Assembly (NCBI RefSeq): GCF_901538355.1
Contig: NZ_LR593887.1
Coordinates: 3,572,920 to 3,636,919, forward strand
Source: Tuwongella immobilis
GTDB lineage: Bacteria; Planctomycetota; Planctomycetia; Gemmatales; Gemmataceae
Reading direction: 5' to 3'
Length of the DNA stretch: 64,000 bases
Position 1 is the first letter of the stretch. Each line of letters begins with the position of its first letter. Position numbers and translations under genes: made by a program. The notes under the pieces were generated by a model. The model was not told the DNA's origin. It did not search any database and saw only the letters and a program-made list of their open reading frames with translations. This document shows, one piece after another, positions 16,071 to 25,422 of this stretch.

Positions 16071-19016
16071 ATGATGCTCATCTCTCCTTGGTTGGCATCG
16101 CTTCTGCTGGCGGCACCGCCAGTTGCGCCGAAGCCCAAACCAATGCCTGTGGCCCAAACTGCCCCTGCAACCGCCACCGCTCCCGCAAAACTTCCGCCGG
16201 CTGTCCCGAAAATCGCCACCGAACTGCTGCCAAAGTCGGGTGTGCGCGTCGAGATTGCCGATGTGGAACTGCCCACGGCCACGAGTTGGCCCACGACCTC
16301 GCCCGCAGCAGTTGAGACATTCACCGCACCGGCGTTCGCTTTCTCACGCATTCCGCATCGGTATATTGACACAGGGGTTCGGGTCGATCGGCCCAATCCA
16401 TTCCTGATGCGAGTCGCCGCGAAGGTGACACTCCCCGCCGGAACGCACCGATTCGTGCTCCGAGGTCGCGGCGCTGCTCGCCTCTGGATCGACGGGGCGC
16501 TGGTGCTGGAAACCCCCTTCCCACCATCCGTCGGCGATGGCTCCGATGGACGCGATCCCTCCAAGAAAGAATATCTCGATCTCGGCCCAGACTTCCGCTA
16601 TGCCCCGCCAGGAAATCGGGAGAAGTGGACGAGTTTCCGAACCACCGGCAGCCATCTGGTGATTCTGGAAACCATCGTCGGCGGCAAAATGGGGAAAACC
16701 AACCACCATCGGCCCGACCTCGGCGAAACCGTGGTCGCCGTCTCGCTGGCCGGAACTCAGCAGTTCACGCTGTTGGGAAGTTCTCCAGCAATTCCATACA
16801 CCGACGCCGGTTGGAATCGATTCGCCGAGCAAGAAACGGAATGGCTGGTTCAGGAGGAAGCGAACCGCCGTAAAGCCGCATTTGCGACTCATTCCGAGGA
16901 GTGGAACGCGCGACGAGATCATGCCCGCAACTGGTTGGCATCCACTCCGGAAGTCGCGATTCCGACGCTGCCAGAAGGATATCCGGCTCAGAATGCCGTC
17001 GATCACTTTATCGCCGAGAAGATCGCCGACGCCAAGCAACGGATTCAGCCCAACGGCAAAATTCGCTACGGTCGTGATATTCAACCGATTCTCGCGGCCA
17101 AATGCTTTAGTTGTCATCAGGGGAATCAGGCGAAAGCCGATCTGCGACTGGATCGGCCATCCGATTCGATCGTTCCCGGGAAACCGGCTGAGAGCGAATT
17201 GCTGATTCGAGTCCATGCCAGCGGTGACGAACGGATGCCGCCGCAAGGTGAGCCGCTCTCCGCCCGCGAACAACAACTTCTGAAGGATTGGATTGCCGAA
17301 GGTGCGGCCTATCAAGATCCACCTGGCGCAATCACAGCCCGCTCAGACGACCTAACATTCTTGCGTCGATTGGCATTGGACACTGTTGGGGTTCCGCCGA
17401 CACTCGCAGAAATCGAACAATTCCAACGCGATCCCGAAGCGCAACGACGCGAGCAATGGATTAACCGCTACCTGAACGATCCCCGGCACGCCGATCATTG
17501 GATGGGCTATTGGCAAGATTTGCTGGCCGAGAATCCGAATATCCTCAATCCGACGCTCAACAATACCGGGCCGTTTCGGTGGTGGATCTACGAATCGATG
17601 CGCGATCACAAGCCGCTCGATGTGATGGTCACCGAACTGATTCGGATGCGCGGCAGTGTGCGGGATGGCGGCCCGGCCGGGTTCAGCGTCGCCTCCAGCA
17701 ACGATGTTCCGATGGCCGAAAAGGGAGTCATTCTGGCAGGTGCGTTCTTGGGCACGAATATGCGCTGTGCCCGCTGCCATGATTCCCCGGCGAATTCGTC
17801 CACGCAAAAACAACTGTTTCAGATTGCGGCGATGCTGCAAGAAAAGCCGATCGTCGTGCCCAAAACCAGCAGTGTGCCGCAAGATAAACTGCATACCGGG
17901 CGGAAAGCGCTGATCCGCGTGACGCTCAAACCGGGGACGAAAGTGGATCCCGCGTGGCCGTTCGATGCGACAAAAGCCGCGCCCTCACGATCGGCCTCGA
18001 CTCGGGATCAGTTGGCGGCAGCCATTACCGCGCCAGAAAACACGCGATTTGCCGAAGTGATGGTCAATCGCATCTGGAAGCGATTGATGGGACGCGGGAT
18101 CGTCGAACCAGTCGATGATTGGGAGCGCGGATCGCCGAGCCATCCCGAATTATTGCGCTATCTGGCCCGCGAGTTCGTCCGCTCCGGATACGATCTGCGA
18201 ACAATCGAACGACTCATCTTGCGTAGTCACGCCTACCAACGTGCCGCCGATGCGAATCGAACCGAGGTCGATGCCTATTTCTCCGCACCGATCCACCGTC
18301 GATTGACGGCGGAACAGATCGTCGATTCGTTATTCGCCACCACGGGCAAGTCGATGGGTGTGGGCGAAATCAACCTGGATGTTGATGGTGGACGCGATTG
18401 GGGCAATTCGATTTCGCTGGGGGTTCCGCGCCGATCGTGGGAATTCGCCTCGACTTCGAACGAACGCGATCGTCCCAGTCTGTCGCTGCCACGGGTGCAG
18501 GCGGTGGTCGATGTGCTGAGCATGTTCGGCTGGCGGGCATTCCGCCCCGATCCCACCAGCGAGCGCGATGTGGCTCCCGAAGTGCTGCAACCGGCGATTC
18601 TCTCCAATGGAACGGTCGCCGTTTGGGTGACGCGATTGTCCGACGATCACGGGATCACACAGCTTGCGTTGGATGCTCGCTCTCCCGAAGCCCTGGTCGA
18701 TGCGCTGATGCTCCGGATTCTCACCCGTCCGCCGACGGCAGAAGAACGTGCCAGCATGGTCGGGCACTTGCAGACCGGATTTGCCCAGCGCGTACTGCCC
18801 CCCGCCCCGGCCCCGGCCACCGTGCGGCAGCCGCCTCGATACGTCTCCTGGTCAAACCATTTGACCGAAGAGGCCAACCGCATCAAGGCGGAACTGGAGA
18901 TTCAAGCCCGTCGTGGCGATCCACCATCGGCTCGACTCGAAAGCGAATGGCGACAACGATTGGAAGATGTGCTTTGGGCGATTTTGAATTCCCCGGAAAT
19001 GGTGTTTACTCCCTGA
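16071..19016 (+). CDS. Secreted DUF1549/DUF1553 protein with cytochrome-like and PA14-like domains
   Basis: 981 residues, in the normal range for planctomycete members. A signal-like N terminus is followed by a Pro/Ala-rich linker, a PA14-like segment (about 100-220), a Planctomycete cytochrome C-type region with CFSCH near residue 344, a DUF1549 region with a second CxxCH-like motif CARCH near residue 566, and a C-terminal DUF1553 from about 640 (VMVNRIWKRLMGRGIVEP). These proteins are abundant in planctomycetes and paired with DUF1501 genes; the biochemical role is undetermined. ATG 16071 or 16074 directly follows GGAGGAGGT. The DUF1501 partner starts 32 bp later. Confidence 0.92.
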   Translation: MMLISPWLASLLLAAPPVAPKPKPMPVAQTAPATATAPAKLPPAVPKIATELLPKSGVRVEIADVELPTATSWPTTSPAAVETFTAPAFAFSRIPHRYIDTGVRVDRPNPFLMRVAAKVTLPAGTHRFVLRGRGAARLWIDGALVLETPFPPSVGDGSDGRDPSKKEYLDLGPDFRYAPPGNREKWTSFRTTGSHLVILETIVGGKMGKTNHHRPDLGETVVAVSLAGTQQFTLLGSSPAIPYTDAGWNRFAEQETEWLVQEEANRRKAAFATHSEEWNARRDHARNWLASTPEVAIPTLPEGYPAQNAVDHFIAEKIADAKQRIQPNGKIRYGRDIQPILAAKCFSCHQGNQAKADLRLDRPSDSIVPGKPAESELLIRVHASGDERMPPQGEPLSAREQQLLKDWIAEGAAYQDPPGAITARSDDLTFLRRLALDTVGVPPTLAEIEQFQRDPEAQRREQWINRYLNDPRHADHWMGYWQDLLAENPNILNPTLNNTGPFRWWIYESMRDHKPLDVMVTELIRMRGSVRDGGPAGFSVASSNDVPMAEKGVILAGAFLGTNMRCARCHDSPANSSTQKQLFQIAAMLQEKPIVVPKTSSVPQDKLHTGRKALIRVTLKPGTKVDPAWPFDATKAAPSRSASTRDQLAAAITAPENTRFAEVMVNRIWKRLMGRGIVEPVDDWERGSPSHPELLRYLAREFVRSGYDLRTIERLILRSHAYQRAADANRTEVDAYFSAPIHRRLTAEQIVDSLFATTGKSMGVGEINLDVDGGRDWGNSISLGVPRRSWEFASTSNERDRPSLSLPRVQAVVDVLSMFGWRAFRPDPTSERDVAPEVLQPAILSNGTVAVWVTRLSDDHGITQLALDARSPEALVDALMLRILTRPPTAEERASMVGHLQTGFAQRVLPPAPAPATVRQPPRYVSWSNHLTEEANRIKAELEIQARRGDPPSARLESEWRQRLEDVLWAILNSPEMVFTP

Positions 19017-19048
19017 TTCGTTCGTGAGATTGATCGGAGTTGATTTCG

Positions 19049-20350
19049 ATGGCAGCATCTCAATTCACTCGCCGCAACTTCCTCACGACGAGCGGTGTCG
19101 CCCTGGCGGCATCGAGTTTGGGAGTCGCCGATGCGGGATTGGCCCGCGCTGAATTCGCCGCCCAACCGCCACGATTGGGCAAAGCCGATTCGTGCATCTT
19201 CATCTGGCTGGGCGGCGGAATGGCCCAGATCGATACGTTCGATCCCAAGCAGATCGGCGATCCCACCGCGAAAAAGGCCGGTTCCGCTTACCCCAGCATC
19301 GATACCGCCGTCAGTGGCGTGAAGGTGTGTCAATTTCTGCCGAAGTTGGCCCAAGTGATGGATCGCGTGACGGCGGTGCGAACCGTCAATCATAATGAGA
19401 TTGACGAGCACGCCGCAGCCACTCACCGCGTGCATACCGGTCGCCCACTCGCCGGAACGATCCAATATCCTTCGGTCGGTTCGGTCGTCGCCCATGTTCG
19501 CGGGGCGGCCGATTCCGGGGTGCCAGCCTATGTGCTGATCGGTTATCCCAACGTCTCACGCGGTCCGGGCTTTCTCGGGCCGAAGGCGGGATATGTCTAT
19601 CTGACGGATACGCAAGCTGGCCCCGCGGGGTTGTCTCGACCAGCGGATGTCTCCGCAAGCCGACAATCCGCCCGAGAACGCCTGTTGAGCAGTCTGCGGC
19701 ATCGTGTCCCGGCTGGCAGTCCATTGGCGACCTATGACCAAGCGATTTCCGAAAGCCTGCGGTTGGCCGGCCCTAAATTCATGAGCGTGTTCGATCTCAG
19801 CAGCGAATCCAAATCGCTACGAGCATCCTACGGCGGCGAGTTTGGACAACGCTGTTTATTGGCACGGCGACTGACCGAATCCGGCGTGCGTTTCATCGAA
19901 GTATCCCACAATCTGAACTTCTTGAACGGAACGGGTTGGGATACCCACAATCAGGGGCAACTGAAGCAGCATTTGCTGATCGAAGAATTGGATACCGCAA
20001 TGGCAGCGTTGATCCGCGATTTGGAACAACGCAACCGATTGGATCGGACGTTGATCGTGATTGGGACCGAGTTCGGTCGGCCTGCGGAATTCGATGGCGG
20101 TGGCGGGCGTGGGCATCAAGGTTCGGCGTTCTCGATGGTGTTGGCTGGCGGCGGGCTTCGCCACCAAGGTGCGTATGGCACCACCGATGAACTGGCGAAA
20201 AAGATCGTCGATGGGCCTGTGTCGATGGCCGATTTTCATGCGACGATTTACGCCACGTTGGGCATCGACCCCACAAAGGTGCTCACGGGTGGCCCGCGAC
20301 CGGTCCCCATCACCGACGACGGGAAACCGATCGCAAAATTGTTTGCGTAA
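19049..20350 (+). CDS. DUF1501 protein with twin-arginine signal
   Basis: 433 residues. The N terminus carries a Tat-type motif (TRRNFLTTS) and an alanine-rich hydrophobic core, so folded export is expected. The body matches DUF1501, a sulfatase/alkaline-phosphatase-like fold: [17 protein letters not shown], a conserved His-rich stretch (HTGRPLAG), [13 protein letters not shown] and [10 protein letters not shown]. It is the usual partner of DUF1553 genes and follows one by 32 bp. ATG 19049 has GGAG about 10 bases upstream. Whether it acts as a hydrolase is not known. Confidence 0.92.
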   Translation: MAASQFTRRNFLTTSGVALAASSLGVADAGLARAEFAAQPPRLGKADSCIFIWLGGGMAQIDTFDPKQIGDPTAKKAGSAYPSIDTAVSGVKVCQFLPKLAQVMDRVTAVRTVNHNEIDEHAAATHRVHTGRPLAGTIQYPSVGSVVAHVRGAADSGVPAYVLIGYPNVSRGPGFLGPKAGYVYLTDTQAGPAGLSRPADVSASRQSARERLLSSLRHRVPAGSPLATYDQAISESLRLAGPKFMSVFDLSSESKSLRASYGGEFGQRCLLARRLTESGVRFIEVSHNLNFLNGTGWDTHNQGQLKQHLLIEELDTAMAALIRDLEQRNRLDRTLIVIGTEFGRPAEFDGGGGRGHQGSAFSMVLAGGGLRHQGAYGTTDELAKKIVDGPVSMADFHATIYATLGIDPTKVLTGGPRPVPITDDGKPIAKLFA

Positions 20351-20357
20351 TCCATCC

Positions 20358-20391
20358 GAAACCGCGAAGCGAGCGATCACTTCGCGGTTTC
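20358..20391. terminator. Bidirectional hairpin between convergent genes
   Basis: A perfect 12-bp stem, GAAACCGCGAAG (20358-20369) with CTTCGCGGTTTC (20380-20391), and a 10-base loop. One arm is also the last codons of the minus-strand gene ending at 20377. There is no clear T-tract. Confidence 0.6.
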
Positions 20392-20784
20392 AAAAATGAT
20401 CAAATACGGCATGGCCGGTGTTCCCGCTTCGTCCTGGAAGCCGGTCAGCTTTGGCGTATTCACCAGAATCGAGTACGTTTTCCCCGCGTCCAGTTTCACC
20501 GGCAGAATACAGGTTTTCCCGTCGTCCAAAAATTTCGGCTTGCCGTTCAATGTCGGGAACGACTCCTTGGACACCATCCCCCAGGACCAAGTCCCGAGCT
20601 TCATCGGCTTGCTGAACACCACGCGAATTTCTCGAGTCGTCACCGGCACGCCTTGCGTTCCGGATTCCGGCATCGTCTTCACGACGACCGGCGGTGCCGA
20701 TTGGAGCGAATATTCGTCGGCTTTCGCATGGCCCACGAAAAGAGTGCCGCACATCCCCAACACCATGATCATTTTGCGAATCAT
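20377..20784 (-). CDS. Small secreted protein with bacterial Ig-like (SbsA-type) fold
   Basis: 135 residues. A signal peptide (VLGMCGTLFVGHAKA-D) is followed by one domain with PESGTQGVPVTTREIRVVFSKPM and AGKTYSILVNTPKLTGFQD, typical of Big_5/SbsA-like Ig repeats found in secreted proteins. The function is likely structural or binding. ATG 20784 has GGAG at 5 bases; a nearby downstream ATG is possible. It converges on the DUF1501 gene. Confidence 0.75.
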   Translation of the reverse strand: MIRKMIMVLGMCGTLFVGHAKADEYSLQSAPPVVVKTMPESGTQGVPVTTREIRVVFSKPMKLGTWSWGMVSKESFPTLNGKPKFLDDGKTCILPVKLDAGKTYSILVNTPKLTGFQDEAGTPAMPYLIIFETAK

Positions 20785-20890
20785 CGATTCTCCAGGTCTC
20801 GGGCTAGGACCGTCGCGAGTTTCGGGATAGAATTGTAACTTAGCAGATGGTTCGCTGAATCGGCTGAAATCTTTACTGAGAACTGGATCG

Positions 20891-21988
20891 ATGATTCGAT
20901 TTGGAACGCCCGCGCTGGTATTGGCCCCGATGGAAGGGGTGACCGATGCCCCGATGCGCGCCTTGATGGGGAAAATCGGCGCATTCGATTACGCCGTCTC
21001 CGAATTTTTCCGCATCAATTGGACGGTTCCACAACCCAAAGAATTGCTCCGTCACATTCCGGAACTGCGTCAATCGAGCCGCACGCCAACCAACCTTCCC
21101 GTGCAAGTTCAACTGCTGGGCGGCGATCCGGATCGGCTGGCGGCGGCGGCGGTAGTCGCGGTCCAACTCGGTGCCTGCGGAATCGACTTGAATTTCGGCT
21201 GCCCCGCGAAAACCGTCAACCGTCACGACGGCGGCGCAACCCTGTTGAAATTCCCGGATCGCATTCGCACGATTGTTCGCACGGTGCGGGATGCGGTCCC
21301 GCTTCCGATCCCTGTTTCCGCGAAAATGCGACTCGGTTGGGATACGCTGGATGCCATTCAAATCAATGCGGATCGTGCGATTGAAGGCGGCGCGTCGTGG
21401 ATCACCATTCACGGGCGGACTCGCGCTGCGGGCTACGCGCCGCCAATCCATTGGGAACCGATTGGCGAACTTCGCAAGCGGAGTCCGATTCCAGTGATCG
21501 CTAATGGCGATATTTGGACGCTCGATGATTTTCGGCGCTGCCGAGACATCACGGGCTGCGAGCATTTCATGTTGGGGCGCGGCGCATTGGCCAACCCGCA
21601 TCTGCCGCAAGCCGTCGCTCACGAATTGGGGACACGCTCCGCCCCCTGCCCGGATTCCCCCGTGAATTGGGAATTCTGGTTGACCCAGCTGCAATTCTGG
21701 TCGGAAGGATCGCCCCGACATCCGCCGCAGCTAATGATTCGCCGGTTCAAACAGTGGCTCAGCCTGGCCGCAGCGCATAGCGATTTCGCTCACTTCGACA
21801 TCGTAAAGCGGGCGAAATCGGTTGAGGAACTGCTATCCGCACTCGCAAATCCGATAGCCGCTGCTTCTGGAATGCAAAGTCATCCGGAGTCGGCCACCAA
21901 ATCGGAATTCGCCGATCTGGAGCCGACTTGCGATTGCTCAACCGCAGGGAATCCGGTTACGATGTGGATCGACGAATCGGTTCCGTGA
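20891..21988 (+). CDS. dus: tRNA-dihydrouridine synthase, DusC-like
   Basis: 365 residues, slightly longer than usual because of a C-terminal tail. It is an FMN-dependent enzyme that reduces uridines in the tRNA D-loop or elbow using NADPH. Motifs include LAPMEGVTDAPMR at the start, DLNFGCPAKTVNRHDGGA (catalytic Cys), VSAKMRLGWD, ITIHGRTRAAGY, VIANGDIW and MLGRGALANP, closest in style to DusC. The tail past about residue 300 is Glu/Ser-rich. Its last 32 bases overlap the 3' end of the convergent ferredoxin gene. Confidence 0.93.
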   Translation: MIRFGTPALVLAPMEGVTDAPMRALMGKIGAFDYAVSEFFRINWTVPQPKELLRHIPELRQSSRTPTNLPVQVQLLGGDPDRLAAAAVVAVQLGACGIDLNFGCPAKTVNRHDGGATLLKFPDRIRTIVRTVRDAVPLPIPVSAKMRLGWDTLDAIQINADRAIEGGASWITIHGRTRAAGYAPPIHWEPIGELRKRSPIPVIANGDIWTLDDFRRCRDITGCEHFMLGRGALANPHLPQAVAHELGTRSAPCPDSPVNWEFWLTQLQFWSEGSPRHPPQLMIRRFKQWLSLAAAHSDFAHFDIVKRAKSVEELLSALANPIAAASGMQSHPESATKSEFADLEPTCDCSTAGNPVTMWIDESVP

Positions 21989-22232
21989 TTCCCGGTGCAA
22001 TGCGCGCCAACCGGGCGTTCAGCGAAATCGCCGCGATCCATTGTGTCGGAACCTCATCCTCCGGATAAATCGCATTCGTAGGACATTCCGCAGCACAGGC
22101 ACCACAATCGATGCAAACCTCCGGATCGATGACAAGCTGTTCACCCGCGTCATGGAACGCATCGGTGGGACAAACAACCACACAATCCGTTGACTTACAG
22201 CCAATACAGGGATCGGTCACAACCATTGCCAT
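21957..22232 (-). CDS. fdxA: 7Fe-type (3Fe-4S/4Fe-4S) ferredoxin
   Basis: 91 residues. Cysteines at 9, 12, 17, 21, 40, 43, 46 and 50 fit the FdxA pattern: CIGCKSTDC-CP and CIDCGACAAECP, followed by YPEDEVPTQWI. A. vinelandii ferredoxin I homologues carry one 3Fe-4S and one 4Fe-4S cluster; the same set of Cys positions is present. It is a low-potential electron carrier in the cytoplasm. It is shorter than the A. vinelandii protein, lacking most of the C-terminal extension. ATG 22232 or 22226 could be used. It is divergent from the sigma-kinase gene, 101 bp away. Confidence 0.9.
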   Translation of the reverse strand: MAMVVTDPCIGCKSTDCVVVCPTDAFHDAGEQLVIDPEVCIDCGACAAECPTNAIYPEDEVPTQWIAAISLNARLARIAPGITEPIRRSTS

Positions 22233-22333
22233 GGGGAAACTCCCATCTCGAAGACGCAATTGAACACCCGAAATGGGGATACCCGTTTCCGGCCAATGCT
22301 CGCCAAAATGGGAAAAAATGGAGGAATTTCCGG

Positions 22334-23842
22334 ATGGAACACTCCAGCGCGGTTCTCTTGCATCGTCTTCAAGGCGGGGATGGCGAATCTGCAACCATCA
22401 TCTGGAATCGCTATGTTCAACGCCTGACCCAACTGGTGCGGCGGCGATTGGGCCGGGGCGCGAATCCGATTATGGACGCGGATGACGCGGTCGCTTCCGC
22501 ATTTCGCAGCTTTTTCCGTCGATCGCAGACCGCCGATTGGCAGGCGCAGCAACCCGGCGATTTGTGGCGACTATTGGCGACGATCACACGCCACAAATTA
22601 TCCCGACAACTCCGGTGGCAATCCGCTCAGCGTCGGTCGCTGCCGGCCAACCTGATTCACTCAATTCCCATGGAATCGCTGGCCAACCGCAACGCGCCAT
22701 CGCCGTTGGAATCGTTAATCGCATTGGATCTTCTGGAACAATGGCTGATGCCATTGGATCCCATCGATCGCCAAATCGTCGAAGCGCGATTGCAGGAAAT
22801 GACCTGGGCGGAAATTGCCCAAACGACTGGGATTCCCGCGCGGACCGCTCAGCGTCGGCTCGCCCGCTGGATTGCCGTTTGGGAAGCGGCGATTCGGAAA
22901 TCGGACACGCCCCAGGACTCACCCGCGACGGACTCGCCGAATGACTCGGACAATGCTCGGCGTGAAGCGACTTCGACTCACCTAGTCGCTTCGGCTGAAC
23001 TGCGTGAACCGCTCCAACTCCCCGCACCGCAATTGGAATCGGTGTCGCTGGAACGCTATCGGTTGGTTCGTTGTTTGGGCCAAGGCGCAACCGGAAAAGT
23101 CTACGCCGCTTACGACCAAGTCACCGATGAAGCCGTGGCCGTGAAATTGCTCCGCCGCCCGATCTGGAGCGATCTCGCCGCAATGTCTCGATTCCAGCAA
23201 GAAGCCGAACTCTTGACACAGCTTCAACATCCGTCAATTATCCGCTTGCGTGCCATGGGGCAACTGCGTTCCGGCGGGTGGTTCCTGGTGATGCCAGCGT
23301 ATCGGACCTACCCACGCCAATGGTCGCAACGTCCGCGCCAGCAACGACTTCGGGATCTCGTCGGAGTCGTCGATGCGTTAGCTGCCGCTCACCAACAAGG
23401 CATCGTGCATTGCGACTTGAAATGGAGTAATTTTCTGCTGGATGAATCGGATTCACCGATTCTCAGCGACTTCGGATTTGCACGACATCGGCGCGAATCG
23501 TCGGGAATGGATGGGGGTACGCCCGGATGGATGGCACCTGAGCAGCTCGATTCCCGTCTCGGCGAGATTTCGCCCGCAACCGATTGTTTCACCATGGGGT
23601 TGTTGCTGGCCGCCGCCTGGCTTGGGCGAGCCGTCGATTGGGAATCGAAGTTGCGAGCGTGGATGCGTGCCGATGCCCCGTGGCCGACGTGGTTGGAGGT
23701 TGCCGACTTGACGAACGGCCCGCCATCACTCCAACAAACGATTCGGGATTGCTTGCAAATCGATCCGCAACGCCGCCCGCAACACGCCGGTGAACTCGCG
23801 GCAATCTGGAAATCTTCGCTCTCCGAATGGGAATCCGCATGA
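22334..23842 (+). CDS. ECF-like sigma factor fused to a Ser/Thr protein kinase
   Basis: 502 residues. Residues about 1-185 carry sigma-70 region 2 (WNRYVQRLTQLVRRRLG, then DADDAVASAF and LATITRHKLSR) and region 4 (LDPIDRQIVEARLQEMTWAE, TAQRRLARW). A Ser/Thr/Asp linker (about 190-238) leads to a protein kinase domain (about 242-495): glycine loop GQGATGKV, Lys271 (VAVKLL), Glu290, HCDLKWSN with Asp361, DFG at 379-381, and APEQ at 401. The catalytic loop has Cys360 instead of Arg, so it is a non-RD kinase. ATG 22334 has GGAGGA 8 bases upstream. The 3' end overlaps the next gene by ATGA. Confidence 0.93.
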   Translation: MEHSSAVLLHRLQGGDGESATIIWNRYVQRLTQLVRRRLGRGANPIMDADDAVASAFRSFFRRSQTADWQAQQPGDLWRLLATITRHKLSRQLRWQSAQRRSLPANLIHSIPMESLANRNAPSPLESLIALDLLEQWLMPLDPIDRQIVEARLQEMTWAEIAQTTGIPARTAQRRLARWIAVWEAAIRKSDTPQDSPATDSPNDSDNARREATSTHLVASAELREPLQLPAPQLESVSLERYRLVRCLGQGATGKVYAAYDQVTDEAVAVKLLRRPIWSDLAAMSRFQQEAELLTQLQHPSIIRLRAMGQLRSGGWFLVMPAYRTYPRQWSQRPRQQRLRDLVGVVDALAAAHQQGIVHCDLKWSNFLLDESDSPILSDFGFARHRRESSGMDGGTPGWMAPEQLDSRLGEISPATDCFTMGLLLAAAWLGRAVDWESKLRAWMRADAPWPTWLEVADLTNGPPSLQQTIRDCLQIDPQRRPQHAGELAAIWKSSLSEWESA

Positions 23843-25374
23843 CAACGCGACTCCGCATCTGCCTGGGAATGGTCTTGGTGATTCTGGCGACCTGCCCGAC
23901 AATCGGCTGGTCGCAGCCACCTCGGCGTGAAGTTCCAATCACCGAAATTCGCTTCCTGGATTCTGAGACGGGCGAAGGCATTCCGCTGATTGAGGCAATC
24001 AGCGTGAACTCGCTGCGCTGGGTCAGCGATAATGCCGGGCGAATTGCCATTCAGGAACCTGGTTGGGATGGGCAAGAGCGATTCTTCCAGCTTCGCACGC
24101 ACGGCTACGAAATCCCCAAAGATGGCTTCGGAATCGCTGGCATTCGCGTGACGCTGAAGGCAACCACGCCAGCGATTGTGAAACTCCGTCGCGTCAATCT
24201 GGCAGAACGACTCTGTCGGCTGACCGGCGAAGGACTCTGGCGGGATTCGTGGATGCTGGGCTACCCCGTCCCGCGAATCGATCCCCAGCCGCGCGGACTA
24301 GTCGCTGGGCAAGACTCGATTCAAACCGCGCTCTATCGTGGGAAAATCCGTTGGTTTTGGGGCGATACCAGTCGATTGAGTTATCCGCTGGGGCTATTTC
24401 GGATGGCGGGTGCGGTAAGTGATCCGCCGGGAGATTCGGTCGATCTGCGAAATGGCATCGATTACCAGGTTTTCACGGATACGAACGGGTTTGCGCGTGC
24501 CATGATGCCGCTACCGGAACGTCCGGAAGGTGTGATTTGGCTTGATGGATACGTGGTGGTACCCGATGCGGAAGGCAAGGATGTGCTGATCGCCCACTAT
24601 TCCCGTCGAAAAGGTCTCGCCGAAGAGTTGGAGCATGGCATCGCCCGCTATGCCGATGCGACCGATCGATTCGAAGTGATTCAAACTCGCCCGCTCACCG
24701 ACACCTGGCGAGTTCCCCATGGGCACCCGATTATTCACGAAATCGACGGCAAAAAATGGTTGTATTGTGGGAATGGCGGCCTGAATGTTCGCGTGCCAGC
24801 GACGCTCTCGGCGATTTTGGATGCCAGCCAATATCAAGCGTTTCGCCGAGAGGGGAATCAATGGTCCTGGCAGTCGAAACAGCCCCCCACACAATCGGCA
24901 GATGATCTCGCGGCTCTGAAAGCAGGGACCCTTTCCGATTCAGCGGCATATTATGCACCGCGTGATGTGGAGAATCCCGATCAGCGGATTCAGTTGCATC
25001 ACGGCAGCGTCCGCTGGAATCCGGCCCGCAAACGCTTTGTCATGGTGATTACGCAAATCATGGGCAAACCGTCCATGCTCGGCGAAATCTGGTATAGCGA
25101 ATCCGATCAGCCGAATGGACCATTTCGCCACGCGATTCGCATTCTCACCCATGATCGCCAGACGTTTTACAACCCGTGCCATCATGATTTTCTGGATCGT
25201 GATGGCGGTCAGGTAATCCATTTTGAGGGAACGTACACGAGCGATTTTTCGGGGAATCCCGAGAAAACCGCTCGATACGACTACAATCAGATGCTTTATC
25301 GACTCGATCTGCGAAGCAAGCGAATGGCGTCGCTGCTCCAGCGAATGGACAAAGTCACCGATCCGAAACAATGA
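23839..25374 (+). CDS. Secreted protein with beta-propeller-like fold
   Basis: 511 residues. A signal peptide (MTTRLRICLGMVLVILATCP) is followed by a short Ig-like or carboxypeptidase-regulatory-like beta domain (about 30-120) and a larger beta-rich domain with IRWFWGDTSRL, VPHGHPIIHEIDGKKWLYCG and LHHGSVRWNPARKRFVMV. Those strips resemble five-bladed propeller glycosidase-like proteins (DUF4185-style), but no catalytic pair is certain. ATG 23839 overlaps the TGA of the sigma-kinase gene, so translation is likely coupled. The substrate is probably a carbohydrate (inference). Confidence 0.75.
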   Translation: MTTRLRICLGMVLVILATCPTIGWSQPPRREVPITEIRFLDSETGEGIPLIEAISVNSLRWVSDNAGRIAIQEPGWDGQERFFQLRTHGYEIPKDGFGIAGIRVTLKATTPAIVKLRRVNLAERLCRLTGEGLWRDSWMLGYPVPRIDPQPRGLVAGQDSIQTALYRGKIRWFWGDTSRLSYPLGLFRMAGAVSDPPGDSVDLRNGIDYQVFTDTNGFARAMMPLPERPEGVIWLDGYVVVPDAEGKDVLIAHYSRRKGLAEELEHGIARYADATDRFEVIQTRPLTDTWRVPHGHPIIHEIDGKKWLYCGNGGLNVRVPATLSAILDASQYQAFRREGNQWSWQSKQPPTQSADDLAALKAGTLSDSAAYYAPRDVENPDQRIQLHHGSVRWNPARKRFVMVITQIMGKPSMLGEIWYSESDQPNGPFRHAIRILTHDRQTFYNPCHHDFLDRDGGQVIHFEGTYTSDFSGNPEKTARYDYNQMLYRLDLRSKRMASLLQRMDKVTDPKQ

Positions 25375-25376
25375 CG

Positions 25377-25416
25377 TTCCCCCGGTTGAGCGTGAGCATC
25401 GCATCAACGGGGGGAA
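25377..25416. terminator. Bidirectional hairpin between convergent genes
   Basis: A 13-bp imperfect stem (25377-25389 with 25404-25416, one G:G mismatch) with a 14-base loop lies between the stop codons at 25374 and 25423. Confidence 0.55.
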
Positions 25417-25422
25417 TTCCGA

